This document shows, piece after piece, positions 9,723 to 20,353 of a stretch of DNA of 64,000 nt; position 1 is the stretch's first letter, and every line of letters starts with the position of its first letter. The stretch is taken from positions 5,544,001 through 5,608,000 of the forward strand of contig CM056728.1 in assembly GCA_029844215.1 (NCBI GenBank). Reading direction: 5' to 3'. A program made the position numbers and the translations under genes. This DNA comes from Przewalskia tangutica (Eukaryota > Streptophyta > Magnoliopsida > Solanales > Solanaceae). The notes beneath the pieces are model-generated. The model worked only from the letters and a program-made list of their open reading frames with translations. It searched no databases and had not been told where the DNA came from.

Positions 9723-11096
9723 TTTAAGAAAACTATTACTATAAGGAGAGGCGCGAAGACGAGCCGCGAACTATGAAAGAAGGTCAAGATCTGCAGCTAC
9801 AACATTGGCAACTTAAACATTTCTACGGCAACCGTTTTCGCTTCTCGGAATAGTTCAATTCGAATCGCTACGCCATCTTCCTCTCTATTCTTCTTTCACT
9901 CATCTTCCTCTCTGTTCTTCAACACTCATCTCCTTACAGTCTCGTTTCTTTCCACTCCTTTCCTTTTAAAGCGATCTTCTTCTTTAGGTTGTGCCTAGTA
10001 AAATCTGCTCCTTTTTTTTCCGTTGCAGAAAAGAGATCCCTTCCCCTCACTTTAAAAAATGATGAATATGAAGTCCGGGAGGCTGCAGGTACTATGGATC
10101 CTCTGGCACCCAATCGGGTTGCTTTCCCGTGTCTCGGTGTTGCACGTAGTCGTGATGTGCCTTGAGACGGGCCATCTCTCACGCCCCCTTTCGTGGGAAC
10201 CCGCCTCGCCGTCGCCTATCAAGGCCCGCCCGTCCTCTAGGCACCTTTGGAAGGCTGGGAGTGTGACAACGTACACGCTTCCCTTTACTCCATAGGGCCT
10301 TCTCATCATGATTCATCTTTTAAAATTTCAATATCATCAAACTTGCTTTCAATCACTATTAAATAGTAAGTATTCTATTGTCCCAATTTATGTTGCACTG
10401 TTGGAATTTTCAGAGTTAAACTTCTTAATTTTGATAGTGAATTCAGATATATAATCTTTGAATTCTTTGAAATAAAATCTACATATTTAGAAACTACATA
10501 AAAACCTCTTATTGTCAGAAGTAAAATGGTTAAGTCCAATTGGGGCAACTGGATCAGACGACATTGATAGCGAAATTTCAGTGGTAAGGTACAAACGGCA
10601 GACGTATTCAACAGGTACAAATAGAAAGGCTTGTCCTTGCATAACTTCTTGAAGGATTTCCCATACAATCGGCTCTTTTTTTCGAATTTTACTCTTAGCA
10701 ACTCCTATGTTCGAAACAAGATGTTGTCTAATTAGACCACGAATTACAAATGTCTGGAAAGTCTATTGCTATTTCACGAGGCAATCCACATCGATGTAAT
10801 CAAAGTGAAGGACCCACGACAATGACAGAACGTCGTGAATAATCGACTTGTTGTCAAGCAGAATCTCATGAAATCTTCCCTATTTGCTTTCAATTACATC
10901 AGAAAATGACTTGTAACTTTATGGTAAATTGCACATATGGTCATATAACCATGGAATTTTTTCACCAAAGTCACTTAACTATGTTTTTTAACACAAAAGT
11001 TACAAAATTTTGACCTTACTAACACAAAAGTCACATATGTCGGAAAATCCAATTTCCAATGTTTATTTGTTTCTTTTTTTATTTTTGATCTAATAG
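9723..11096. other. Intergenic stretch with a GC-rich island and a MITE-like fragment
   Basis: The sequence on both sides of the solo LTR (6600-6742 and 9723-9860) is GC-rich with GGGGCGAAGC-like motifs and has no recognised gene. At 10040-10300 there is an unexplained GC-rich island with fairly open frames on both strands but no domain I recognise. At about 10370-10510 the phrase TGTCCCAATTTATGTTGCAC resembles one end of the common 'CTCCCTCCGTCCCAATTTATG' MITE group; no opposite end was found. 10740-11096 shows nothing recognisable. Confidence 0.4.
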
Positions 11097-11290
11097 TAGT
11101 CACGTTTGTGGTTGGACTGTAAGAACGAGTTGTACTTTTGATTAAGTATATTTTTTTATGGCGACTTTATCGGCTTGCCGCGATGATGTTGCTATATACG
11201 AGTTTATATGTTATGTATGTTCACCGCTATTCTCTCGATGTATACGACGGGTGCCGGTAGGGCACGATCGCGCCCCGGTCGGTCGTGACA
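11097..11290 (+). repeat. Truncated 5' LTR of the chromovirus
   Basis: Only the last 194 bp of the LTR remain, ending in GGTCGTGACA directly before the PBS. It aligns with the end of the LTR at 39949-42267. Differences are mostly small changes at CAG and CTG sites rather than random substitutions, suggesting consensus error as well as divergence. Confidence 0.85.
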
Positions 11291-11293
11291 AAG

Positions 11294-11305
11294 TGGTATC
11301 GAGCG
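11294..11305 (+). other. Primer binding site, tRNA-iMet type (degenerate)
   Basis: TGGTATCGAGCG lies three bases after the LTR end. The canonical plant PBS complementary to initiator tRNA-Met is TGGTATCAGAGC; here one A is missing. Position and similarity support the call. Confidence 0.8.
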
Positions 11306-11492
11306 ATTAGTCCTCGGAAAGTGTCTACGCACGTGTCTAGTAGTCTTGATTATCGGTGTGTTGTGCACCACATCTATAATCGTGAGGTCGCAGGATATTT
11401 AGGATTGGTTTCCATTCTTTCACTCTAAGATCGTGCAATAGAGCCGTGTTATAGGTTGAACTTTCTCCGATATTTTCCTTTATGTATCGATT

Positions 11493-12540
11493 ATGCCTCC
11501 ACGCAGCAGCGCCGCGCCCGAAGCGGCAAAGTGAGGAGCCGCTAGTAGGATGCGAGGTCACGAGGCACAGCCCGCCTTTACGAGATGATGTTTCGCGGCG
11601 AAGTTCCACGACGCCGCCTCACGAGTTCGAGGCAGCGGCGGCCATCGAGACCGCGACGAGCCTCACCCCACGACCGTGGCCGAGTATAAAGATTACGGGA
11701 GCAGATTCGGTTATTGACCAAAGATAGTGGCGGCAACGACAGAGCGGCAACAACCCAGAGCCGATGGGGCCATTTGATTCGAGATTTCTAGGTTGTCATC
11801 CACCCGAAGTTCTATGGTTCGAGATCCGGAAGGATCCTCGTGAGTTTGTTCGGCGATTCTGGACTATGCAGGTGCTTAGGGCCTCGAAGGCTGAGTCCGT
11901 CATGCTAGCCTCTTACCGGTTACGCGATATTGCGTTGAACTGGTTTGAGTCATGAGAGTTGTCTAGAGGTGAGGATGCTCTTCCAGCTGTTTGGGAGGAG
12001 TTCACAGAGGCCTTCCTGGATCACTTCTTGCCTCTTGAGATGAGGAGAGCCCGCGTAGATAGATTCTTGATCTTGAGGCAGAACGGGAGGACTATCAGAG
12101 AGTACAACCTGGAGTTTGACTCATTGGCTAGGTATGCGCACACCATTGTGGCTGACATGGCAGACAGGGTTCATCGATATGTGATGGGGCTAGACCGTCA
12201 TATGATTACTGCATGCTTGGGGGTGGCTCTTCAGCCAGGTATGGATATTGCCAGGATGCAAGCGTACGCGCAGGGGATAGAGGACAGAGAGAGGGAGGAT
12301 CAGCTAGACTTAGGCCAGCCCAAGAGGGCCAGGACATAGGGTCTCAGGGCGGTTTCGAGGCGGACATCCTCAGCAGCAGACTAGGTTCACATTTCAGCCA
12401 GCACAGAGTGCTCCTTCTCGGTTTTCTGGCGGGAGGTCTGATCAGCCGGGTCATTCAGGAGCAGCGATTCAGGCTCCGGACTTCGGTTTCAGGAAGCGAG
12501 ATCGCATCGATCGAGACCACCCCCATCCCGGTGTGCTCGA
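11493..12540 (+). pseudogene. Chromovirus gag, broken
   Basis: The start ATGCCTCCACG (MPPR) is typical of Tekay-lineage gag. A stop appears within 10 codons and the frame changes several times before 11764. From there the retrotransposon gag domain is readable: PREFVRRFWTMQVLRASKAE, then ALNWFES, a stop at 11953-11955 where TGG for Trp is expected, WEEFTEAFLDHFLP, IREYNLEFDSLARYA and DRVHRYVMGL. Gag forms the virus-like particle in the cytoplasm. The Pro/Gln-rich linker after 12340 is frameshifted. Several breaks in the first 300 bp coincide with CAG/CTG-type errors also seen in the adjacent LTR. Confidence 0.8.
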
Positions 12541-12572
12541 TGCGGTAGGTCTCACCCAGGCGAGTGTCGTGT

Positions 12573-14092
12573 TCCTCCAGGGGCTTGTTACTCTTGTGGC
12601 CAGCAGGGCCATTTGAAGAGAGATTGTCCGACCAGAGGTGGCGGGAGTGTTATGGTTCACCGAAGGTCGATTCTTTGGATCTTCGTCTTCGACGTTATGC
12701 TCCCCGAGGCGGGTGTTCACGGCCAGCCGCGGCAGGGTCGTGGGGTCCTAGCCCAGGTCCTCGAACCGCATTTATGCTATGTCGTCGTCCAGACTGCGAG
12801 GCGTCACGGATGTCGCCACAGTACATTACGGTTTCACGTCTTTGTGATGTATATGCTTTGATAGATCCAGGTTCTACCTTGTCCTATATATCTCCTCATA
12901 TTGCCGGTAGAATAGGGGTAGAGCCCGAGTCCATAAAACCTTTTGAGGTGGCTACGCCAGTAGGTGATTCGGTGGTAGCCGAGCGGGTATATACGGCTTG
13001 CCCAGTGACTATATACGGTCGTCAGACTCTAGCCGACTTGATAGAGTTGGATATGACGGATTTTGATGTGATTATGGGTCTAGATTGGCTAGCGTCTTGC
13101 TATGCCAATGTGGACTGTAGAGAGATATTGGTACGGTTCCAGTTTCCTGGTGAGCCGGTTATTGAGTGGAAGGGGAATACTGCGTCGCCGAAGGGTAGGT
13201 TTATTTCTTACCTCAAGGCTAGGAAGATAGTGCGGAAGGGGTATATCTACCATATGGTTCGGGTATTCGACACTGAGGCTGAGATACCGGACCTTCAGTC
13301 AGTTCCGGTCGTTAGAGAGTTTCCAGACGTATTCCCGGATGAGCTTCCAAGTATCCCTCCTGAGAGGGAGATTGAGTTTTGCATTGATATGGCGCCAGAC
13401 ACTCGACCGATATCTATTCCGCCATACAGGATGACACCTGCTGAGTTGAGGGAATTGAAAGACCAGCTGAAAGATTTGCTGGAAAAAGACTTTATCAGGC
13501 CAAGTGTTTCTCCCTGGAGAGCGCCAGTGTTATTTGTAAAGAAGAAGGATGGAACATTGCGTATGTGTGTTGATTACAGGCAGCTGAATAAGGTAACTAT
13601 CAAGAACAGATATCCCCTCCCCAGGATTGATGATTTGTTTGACCAGTTGCAGGGGGCGAGGTGTTTTTCCAAGATAGACCTGCGGTCCGTTATCATCAAA
13701 GCGGGTTAGAGAGGCGGATATCCCAAAGATCGCATTCGGGACGGTATGGGCACTATGAGTTCAGGGTGATGTCTTTCGGGTTGACCAACGCCCCAGCGGT
13801 ATTCATGGATTTGATGAACCGGGTGTTCAAGCCATTCTTGGATATGTTCGTTATAGTATTCATTGATGATATCCTGGTTTATTCGCGCACAGAGCAAGAA
13901 CATGCAAATCACTTGAGGACGGTATTGGGAGTCCTCCGGGACCGGCAGTTGTATGCCAAGTTCTCGAAATGCGAGTTTTGGTTGGCTTCAGTAGCATTCT
14001 TAGGGCATGTTATCGGGGCCGATGGTATTCGGGTAGATACAGCAAAGATTTAGGCAGTCAAGACTTGGCCTAGACCCACTACACCGACGGAG
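12573..14092 (+). pseudogene. Chromovirus zinc knuckle, protease and reverse transcriptase, broken
   Basis: A CCHC knuckle is readable at about 12585-12632 (CYSCGQQGHLKRDC). Protease follows with the active-site motif LIDPGSTLSY near 12860 and DVIMGLDWL. Reverse transcriptase begins with VREFPDVFPDELP and continues through LFVKKKDGTLRMCVDYRQLN and NRYPLPRIDDLFDQL. It shifts frame near 13685 just after SKIDLRS, then resumes with YEFRVMSFGLTNAPAVFMDL. The catalytic FIDDILVYSR box (YxDD equivalent) is at 13858-13890. A TAG at 14051-14053 stands where this lineage normally has a Glu codon. Because both RT catalytic blocks survive, this is a fairly recent copy, but the polyprotein cannot be read through. 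Confidence 0.9.
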
Positions 14093-14752
14093 GTGCGCAG
14101 CTTTTTGGGCCTTGCGGGTTATTATCGGAGATTTGTGGAGAAGTTTGCTTCCATTTCAGCACCTTTGACTAGGCTGACTCAGAAATCAGCTATGTTCCGG
14201 TGGACGGATGCTTGTGAGGAGAGTTTCCAGTTACTGAAGGAGAAATTGACGACTGCCCCAGTCCTTACTCTTCCAGAGGGTTTAGACGGATATGTGATTT
14301 ATTGTGATGCGTCAGGTGTCGGGCTTGGGTGCGTGTTGATGCAGCACGACAAAGTTATAGCTTACGCATCTCGACAGCTCAGGAAACATGAGAAGAACTA
14401 TCCCACACATGACTTAGAGTTGGAAGCAGTGATTTATGTCTTGAAGATCTGGAGACATTATTTATATGAAGTTCATGTGGACATTTACACAGACCACAAG
14501 AGCCTCCAGTATATCTTCAGCCAGAGGGAGCTGAACTTACGGCAGAGACGGTGGTTGGAGTTACTCAAGGATTACGATGTCGATATCCTATACCACCCAG
14601 GGAAGGCCAATGTAGTTGCAGATGCCCTTAGTCGCAGATCGATGGGTAGTCTGTCAGGTGTGCAACCAGAGAAGAGGGATAAGGTCCGCGAGTTACATCA
14701 GCTAGCGAGCCTTGGGGTTCGTTTGGTTGATTCTGATAGTAATGGAGTTTAG
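14093..14752 (+). pseudogene. Chromovirus RNase H domain and linker
   Basis: The open frame starts with RSFLGLAGYYRRFVEKFA (the RT thumb/RNase H hinge). It continues with the RNase H catalytic sites YCDASGVGLG, the E of LELEAVIYVLK and YTDHKSLQYI, and ends with PGKANVVADALSRR before the integrase. It closes at a TAG (14750-14752), where a CAG codon is likely ancestral. Domain order RT-RNase H-integrase is that of Ty3/Gypsy. It degrades the RNA strand of the RNA/DNA hybrid during reverse transcription. Confidence 0.88.
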
Positions 14753-16090
14753 GTTCGAGAGGTTGCCGAGTCTTCCATCGTCGAGGAGGTGAAGAGGCGA
14801 CAGTATGAGGATCCGCTTATGGTACGGTATCGAGATACGGCTCTTCGGGAAGAGAAGAGTCTATTTGAGGTAGCACCTGATGGGGTGCTAAGATTTGAGG
14901 GTCGGTTGTGTGTTCCCGATGTGACAGGACTTCGTCAGCAGATTCTGGGAGAGGCACACAGTGCTCGTTATTCTATTCATCCGGGGTCGACTAAGATGTA
15001 CCATGACCTCAGATGTGTGTATTGGTGGGATGGCACAAGAGGGACGTGCGAGTTTTGTTGCACAGTGTCCTAATTGTCAGCAGGTCAAGGTTGAGCACCA
15101 GAAGCCCGGTGGGCTATTACAGGCTATTGATATTCCGATGTGGAAGTGGGAGGTGATCAATATGGACTTTATTACAGGATTACCTCACACACAGAGGAAG
15201 CATGATTCCATCTGGGTTATTGTCGACAGGCTGACGAAATCAACCCACTTTCTTCCAGTCAGGACGACTTTTTCGGCCGAGGATTATGCTAGACTGTATA
15301 TCAGAGAGATTGTGAGACTGCACGGAGTTCCTATATCGATTATTTCGCATGCAGGAGCCCATTCACGGCTAACTTCGGAGGTCTTTCGAAGGGATTAGGG
15401 ACACAGTGAGTCTCGATCGCGTTTCATCCTCGACCGACGACAAAGCCGAAGCGTACTATCCGCACCGCGAGGATATGCGGCCTGTGTTATTGATTTCAGG
15501 AGTAGCTGGGAGGATCATTTACCTCTTTTGGAGTTTGCTTATAACAACATCTACCATTCTAGTATCCAGATGGCGCCTTATGAGGCCTTATACGGGAGGA
15601 AGTGTAGGTCATCGATAGGCTGATTTGAGGTGGGAGAAGTTCAGTTAGTCGGGCCAGACTTGATTCAGCAGGCAGTGAATAAGGTGAAGCTTATACAAGA
15701 GCGGTTATTGTCAGCTCAGAGTCGACAGAAGTCGTATACAGATCATCGGCGTCGACACTTGGAGTTTGAGGTAGATGATTGGGTCTTCCTGAAGGTATCA
15801 CCCATGAAGGGCGTGATGAATTTTGGGAAGAAAGGGAAACTTAGCCCAATGTACATTGGGCCTTATCAGATTGTCTGTAGGGTAGGCAAGGTTGCCTACG
15901 AGTTGGATCTGCCGTCCGATCTGGAGGCAGTACATCCAGTTTTTCACGTGTCTATGTTACGGAAGTGTATTGGAGATCCATCTAGAGTGCACCCGATTTG
16001 TGATGTCCAGGTGACAGAGGGGCTATCCTATGAGGAGAGTCCCATAGAGATACTCGATCGTCAGGTTAGGCGACTACGGACAAAGACGTT
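14753..16090 (+). pseudogene. Chromovirus integrase with truncated chromodomain
   Basis: The zinc-binding HHCC region is readable (HSARYSIHPGSTKMYHDLR, then CPNCQQVK after a frameshift). The core starts with INMDFITGLPHTQ, holding the first catalytic Asp. In the second motif, normally SDRGAQF, this copy has SHAGAHS, so the second Asp is His. The third motif is scrambled by frameshifts around 15400-15620. The C-terminal GPY/F domain is clear (LSPMYIGPYQIVCRVG). The chromodomain starts with ILDRQVRRLRTK at about 16055-16090 and then departs into unrelated sequence, so the insertion-targeting module is lost. Integrase would be inactive on two counts. Confidence 0.87.
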
Positions 16091-16173
16091 GACTCATAGC
16101 CAATTTTGTCTCGATCCTCAGAATTGCAAAAATGTTGGGCAGGTAGATAGGCTGACGCAAAATCAAAATCTGT

Positions 16174-16658
16174 CCCAGTGTCGAGTTATGACGACACTGG
16201 GCTGCCAGGGTCAAATACCAAGGCGGGCTAACGCGGACTCAAAATTTGTCCCAGTGTCGAGTTATGACGACACTGGGCTACCATGGTCAAACACCAAGGT
16301 GGGCTAACGCGGACTCAAAATTTGTCCCAGTGTCGAGTTATGACGACACTGGGCTGCCAGGGTCAAATACCAAGTCGGGCCAATGCGGACTCAAAATTTG
16401 TCCCAGTGTCGAGTTATGACGACACTGGGCTACCATGGTCAAACACCAAGGTGGGCTAACGCGGACTCAAAATTTGTCCCAGTGTCGAGTTATGACGACA
16501 CTGGGCTACCATGGTCAAACACCAAGGTGGGCTAATGCGGACTCAAAATTTGTCCCAGTGTCGAGTTATGACGACACTGGGTTACCATGCCCGAAACGCC
16601 AAGGCGGGCTAATGCGGACTCAAAATTGTCCCAGTGTCGAGTTATGACGACACTGGGC
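16174..16658. repeat. Seven-copy 76-bp tandem array, each with a perfect 10-bp hairpin
   Basis: A block starting TCCCAGTGTCGAG begins at 16174, 16249, 16324, 16401, 16477, 16553 and 16629, periods of 75-77 bp. Every copy contains the perfect inverted repeat CCCAGTGTCG / CGACACTGGG around the 8-nt loop AGTTATGA. The rest of the unit reads CATGGTCAAACACCAAGG then GTGGGCTAATGCGGACTC with few changes. The array lies between the broken chromovirus and the Tat tail; tandem repeats are common in the 3' UTR of Tat elements, so I assign it there provisionally. Confidence 0.88.
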
Positions 16659-16659
16659 T

Positions 16660-18339
16660 GTGGTGCTAAAAATAAGCAAAAATAAAAATAACTGGCTTGA
16701 ACCTGGGGTGAACTGCTATCGACTTATGGTGCTGGGTTTTATGGTGATGTGGAACGAGTGGACCAACGCTTGAGGCCGCTTCTGTCATTCATTGGGAAGG
16801 TTAGCCCCCCAACAAATTGCCGGTCATTGTAGAGAAAATCCACGCCAGGCTTACGCTTCCTGCATGCTAAGACTTAAACAAACGGTTAGTGCATAACCGT
16901 TAAGGCAAAATGATGATGCATAATTTTAAAAGCAATGCAACTGTGAGTAGAAAATGTTATCATGTAAAAATGTGATGCCTGCTGTAAATGCTGTGATTTT
17001 GCCCTTGTACGGACGTGTTGCGATTGTGGATGCTGATATGTTGTCCTTGCTGCAATCGCTTCGCTGACTAAAGCTCAAGAAAAAGTTAGTGCATAACTGC
17101 TAAGACAGAACAATAAAGCATGAATAAGAAATGCAGTTTGAGAGTATAGAAATCGTCCTTGCGTAGATGTGATATGCTGATGATAGCGTCGCTTTCGGAC
17201 TTGCATCATGGCGTCATTTTCGGACTTGTTGTCCGATAACGCCGCGTTCGGACGTATTCTTCCGGGCGTCATTGCGTAGACATAATGATGATCACGCCGT
17301 TATGCGACGTGTTCTTGATGGCGTCGCCGGACTTGTTGTCGCGATAACGCCGTCGTTCGGACGTATTGTTCCGGCGTCGTTGTAGACGCAATCGCGACGC
17401 CGTCGTTACTGGACGTATTGCCGGGCGTCGTTTTCATACTTGCCTTGTCGATAACGCCGTTACTGGGCGTGTTCTTCTTGGCGTCGTTGTGTAGACGCAA
17501 TCGTCACGATGACGTTACCGGGCGCCATTTTCTTGGCGTCATTTGGACTGATAACGCCGCGTCGACGCCTGGGCGATACGCCGCAACGCTGTCCGGACGT
17601 CGTTATGCGGGCGCCGTTCTTGACGTCAGGCCGATAACGCCGCCGCTCGTTACTGGATGTGTCGCCGGCCGCCGCGTTCGGACGTATTCCGGGCGTCGTT
17701 CGGACTTGGCGTGTTCTTCCGGGCGCCGTTGCGACATATTGCTTTGGCGTCGTTGTGTAGACGCACGCCGATAACGCCGCCGCTGGACGTATTGCTGTTG
17801 GCGTCGTTTTCGGACTTGGCGGGTTCTTTGCTCAGTAGAATAAATGCTCCTGCAAGCTAAGTTTGAGAAAAATTAGTGTATACCTGTTAAAACAAAATGA
17901 TAAATATTCGAGAAATGCAATTTTGTGGGTAAAGATGTCGTCCCTGATATGCCGGATGAATACTAAGATGTTGTCCTTGCACGGACATGCTAAACGCCGC
18001 AACTGACGAATTGCCATGATGCCTTTGTTGTGTGTGTGGGTTGCAAATTTGACTTTATGCCCGAGCTGATGCGCTAGACTTTGTTGCGAAATTTTGAATT
18101 CTGACTGTTGATTGTTGGTGCCCCTTTTGTTTCTGCTGCTTCTTTCTGCTTTTGCGAAGAAACTTGTTGCCGTATTTTCTGCTTCGGCTGTTGCACTTTC
18201 TGCTTCTGTTAATATGAAAACCCCTGTCTGGTTTCCTACCTTGTCCCAGTTTTGAAAAGGGTGTTTGGCCTAAGGTAGGTCTCAATGGAGTTGCTTGTGT
18301 ATTCTCGTTATTTTCAAAACGAAGGGAAAGTTTCTTAAT
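16660..18339 (-). repeat. Repeat-rich non-coding tail of the Tat-like element
   Basis: A block with GGTTAGTGCATAACCGTTAAG is found at about 16866 and recurs in diverged form at about 17068 and 17856, giving large imperfect repeats. Between 17145 and 17830 is a CpG-rich degenerate tandem array. CGATAACGCCG-like motifs begin near 17235, 17343, 17450, 17550, 17633 and 17770 (spacing 83-137 bp), interleaved with GGCGTCGTT, GGACGTATT and GACTTG motifs. No ORF with a domain is present. The irregular spacing may partly reflect consensus errors at methylated sites. Confidence 0.6.
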
Positions 18340-18505
18340 GGTGTGACCGTAGCCGATTTAGGCCGCCTACGTATCCCCATGAGGGAATCAGGTCATGACG
18401 TAGTTCATTACAAGCGAATATTGGGTAAAATTAAAATGGTGGGACCGAAGCCGATATGGCCGCCTACGTATCCCCATGAGGGAATCAGGTCATGACGTAG
18501 TTCCA
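18340..18505. repeat. Two-copy 97-bp repeat with a conserved CTACGT/ACGTAG inverted core
   Basis: A segment running from CCGATWTRGCC through CCTACGTATCCCC to TCATGACGTAGTTC occurs at 18366-18406 and 18463-18503. Within each copy CTACGT pairs with ACGTAG and CATGA with TCATG, so the RNA would fold into a hairpin of about 38 nt. The same phrase is familiar to me from the non-coding part of Ogre/Tat elements. It lies just downstream (minus strand) of the gag stop. Confidence 0.75.
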
Positions 18506-18571
18506 ATGCAAGCAAAACAAAAGAAAACATTATCAAAGCTTAAATACGAGTTTTTCTTTTTTATTAATTTG

Positions 18572-18804
18572 CTAAGCTAAATTGCTCTTTCTTATCCGGG
18601 CTCTAGGCGGACCAGAACAAGGGTGCAAATCCAACCAATACGCCTTCTTGCTCTGCATCATGGCTGGCTGGGTCTTCATGCTCGCTATCGCATTCTTCAT
18701 GCGGTGCATGTTTGGATAAATGACTGATTCAGGCGGAGCAGGTTCTGGCCAGGGAATACCTCTCTTCCTTTGGGGTTCATTGTACTCATTGGGGGAGGCC
18801 TCCT
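18572..18804 (-). pseudogene. Tat-like gag, C-terminal piece
   Basis: This is the minus-strand continuation of the gag at 27453-28179 after removal of element A. Joining the two at the CTCCT target duplication keeps the frame. The piece reads NEYNEPQRKRGIPWPEPA and AYWLDLHPCSGPPRARIRK and stops at a TAG (18572-18574). No protease follows, so the stop is the normal end of a gag-only reading frame or the border of a pol deletion. Confidence 0.7.
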
Positions 18805-19020
18805 TGATCGGTGTATTTTATATAAACTTTTCGAGTCATTTTTAGTTAATCTTTTGTCCCTTTTTGTACAAATAAGTGTCGTATTAGGATAGTTTTCCTT
18901 TCTTTTGAGTCAAAGTGGTTAAAATGGCCAAATGGCGGAAAAGGAGCTAAAAAAGGGCAAAAGTGGAAGTTCCAGAGCTGAAAAGCAGAGAAATTGGCGA
19001 ACGAGGCAGAAACCCGGACC

Positions 19021-19206
19021 AGCGCCGCGGCGCCGCCTGCAGTCAGAAGCAGGGCCGCGGCGCCTAATCATCAGAGAGGCTGCAGAGGTTCCAGCGCCGC
19101 GGCGCCCACAGACAGCAGAGATCAGGGCCGCGGCGCCAAAACACCCGAAGTGCTGCAGAAGTTCCGGCGCCGCGGCGCCGATAGCAGGGCCGCGGCGCCG
19201 ACGCGG
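19021..19206. repeat. GCGCCGCGGCGCC palindrome array in the LTR U3
   Basis: Six near-perfect copies of the palindrome core GCCGCGGCGC alternate between the contexts AGCGCCGCGGCGCC and CAGGGCCGCGGCGCC, with a pair about every 60 bp. It lies roughly 70-250 bp upstream of the TATA box, where enhancer or repressor sites are expected. Degenerate versions occur in the other LTRs (26303-26476, 30988-31243, 36480-36690). Confidence 0.9.
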
Positions 19207-19274
19207 GAAAAATCAGGGTTTTGACGATTTTCTGGGCCAGGCCTGCAGGGAAAAGTTAAGGGCGATTTTCAGCC

Positions 19275-19283
19275 TATAAAAGG
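19275..19283 (+). promoter_or_regulatory. LTR promoter TATA box, element A 5' LTR
   Basis: TATAAAAGG, followed by GAGAACCCTAGG and a pyrimidine-rich start region. The same box is at 26549-26557, 31310-31318 and 36760-36768 in the other three LTRs. Transcription is expected to start about 25-35 bp downstream. Confidence 0.75.
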
Positions 19284-20185
19284 AGAACCCTAGGCAGATT
19301 TTAAGGGTTCCCCTTCTTGCACAACATAAGGATTCTTGCTTGGAGATTGGAGACCATAGTTTAGTAAATTTCTTTCCTTTTCTTTTTCTTTTATTTCAGT
19401 TTTTGTATGATGAACTTTGAATTAGTTCTTGTCATGTCAATGGCTAGGAACTAATTCTCTTATAGGGCTTTCCATGTTGATTCACTAGAAACTTATGTTA
19501 TGAATTAATGCATGTCTATGGTTATTCTTCTTCTTTGTGAGATTTATCCAATAATTGTTTTGAATGCTTGGTAATTAATTGACAACTAATTATCATTATA
19601 TGATTTCTAATCAAACTTCGAAAGGAGGAGGTTGTGAATATGCTGTAAGTTTGGTAGACATTCTTGGATTGGGGATGAAAATACCTCAATTATTTATGTA
19701 GCGTTAATGAGAGGCTTAACAACCCTAATTTTGCGCATGGTGCGTGACGGTTAACTAGGTTTTTGTTCTTAATCCTCCTATAGAGTTATCCTTATCACCG
19801 AAAGGTAGAAAGGTGCGATACTGGGGTTGAGTGTTTATATATCCTTAACGGGAATATAAAACGATTTCATAAACCTGCTAGCTCCGAGAGAAGAAGACCA
19901 TAATTCATTGCATTAATAAATAACATAAGCGGATAGTTGAGGAGACATGGAAGCCCTATTCCCATCACAACTGAAGTAAACTCATTAGTTAAATTAGTCT
20001 TTATAATTCTTAGTTATAAACAACAAAATCAAATATCAATTGCCAAATAGATACCAAAAGATAGATAGTTGGTACTTGAACCCTAATCCTTGTGGACGAT
20101 ATTCGGTCTTACCAGGACTATATTACTTGTTACGATAACGTGCACTTGCGTTAAAGTGTGTGCATCTTTTCGCGCATCAAGTTTT

Positions 20186-20203
20186 TGGCGCCGTTGCCGG
20201 GGA
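20186..20203 (+). other. Primer binding site, tRNA-Asp type
   Basis: TGGCGCCGTTGCCGGGGA lies six bases after the LTR end and is perfectly complementary over 18 nt to the 3' end of plant tRNA-Asp, the primer used by Athila elements. Confidence 0.92.
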
Positions 20204-20353
20204 TTAGGCATAGTTCAATATCAAATTTATCTATTTTTAATTTCTAATTTGGTTTTTAATTTTTATTTTTTTCTTACGTTTTTTTATTTTTCGGTAAAAA
20301 TCAAGATACCGTGATTTGTTGTCTGTTTTTGATCTATTTCAGGAAATCAGTTT

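Larger units (their letters stand above)
18805..20179 (+). repeat. 5' LTR of element A (1,375 bp)
   Basis: TG...CA ends with the short inverted repeat TGAT/ATCA. U3 holds the GC-palindrome array (19021-19206); the TATA box follows at 19275. Downstream is a roughly 0.9-kb AT-rich R-U5. The LTR ends CGCGCATCA immediately before the PBS. Confidence 0.93.

Noticed and set aside
16174..16658. CRISPR-like array
   Set aside because: Repeats are 76-bp tandem units with conserved spacers in a eukaryotic TE context; no cas genes and no unique spacers.
18932..19279. ORF through the LTR GC-palindrome array
   Set aside because: The frame is open only because of the GC-rich repeat; it lies upstream of the TATA box in U3.
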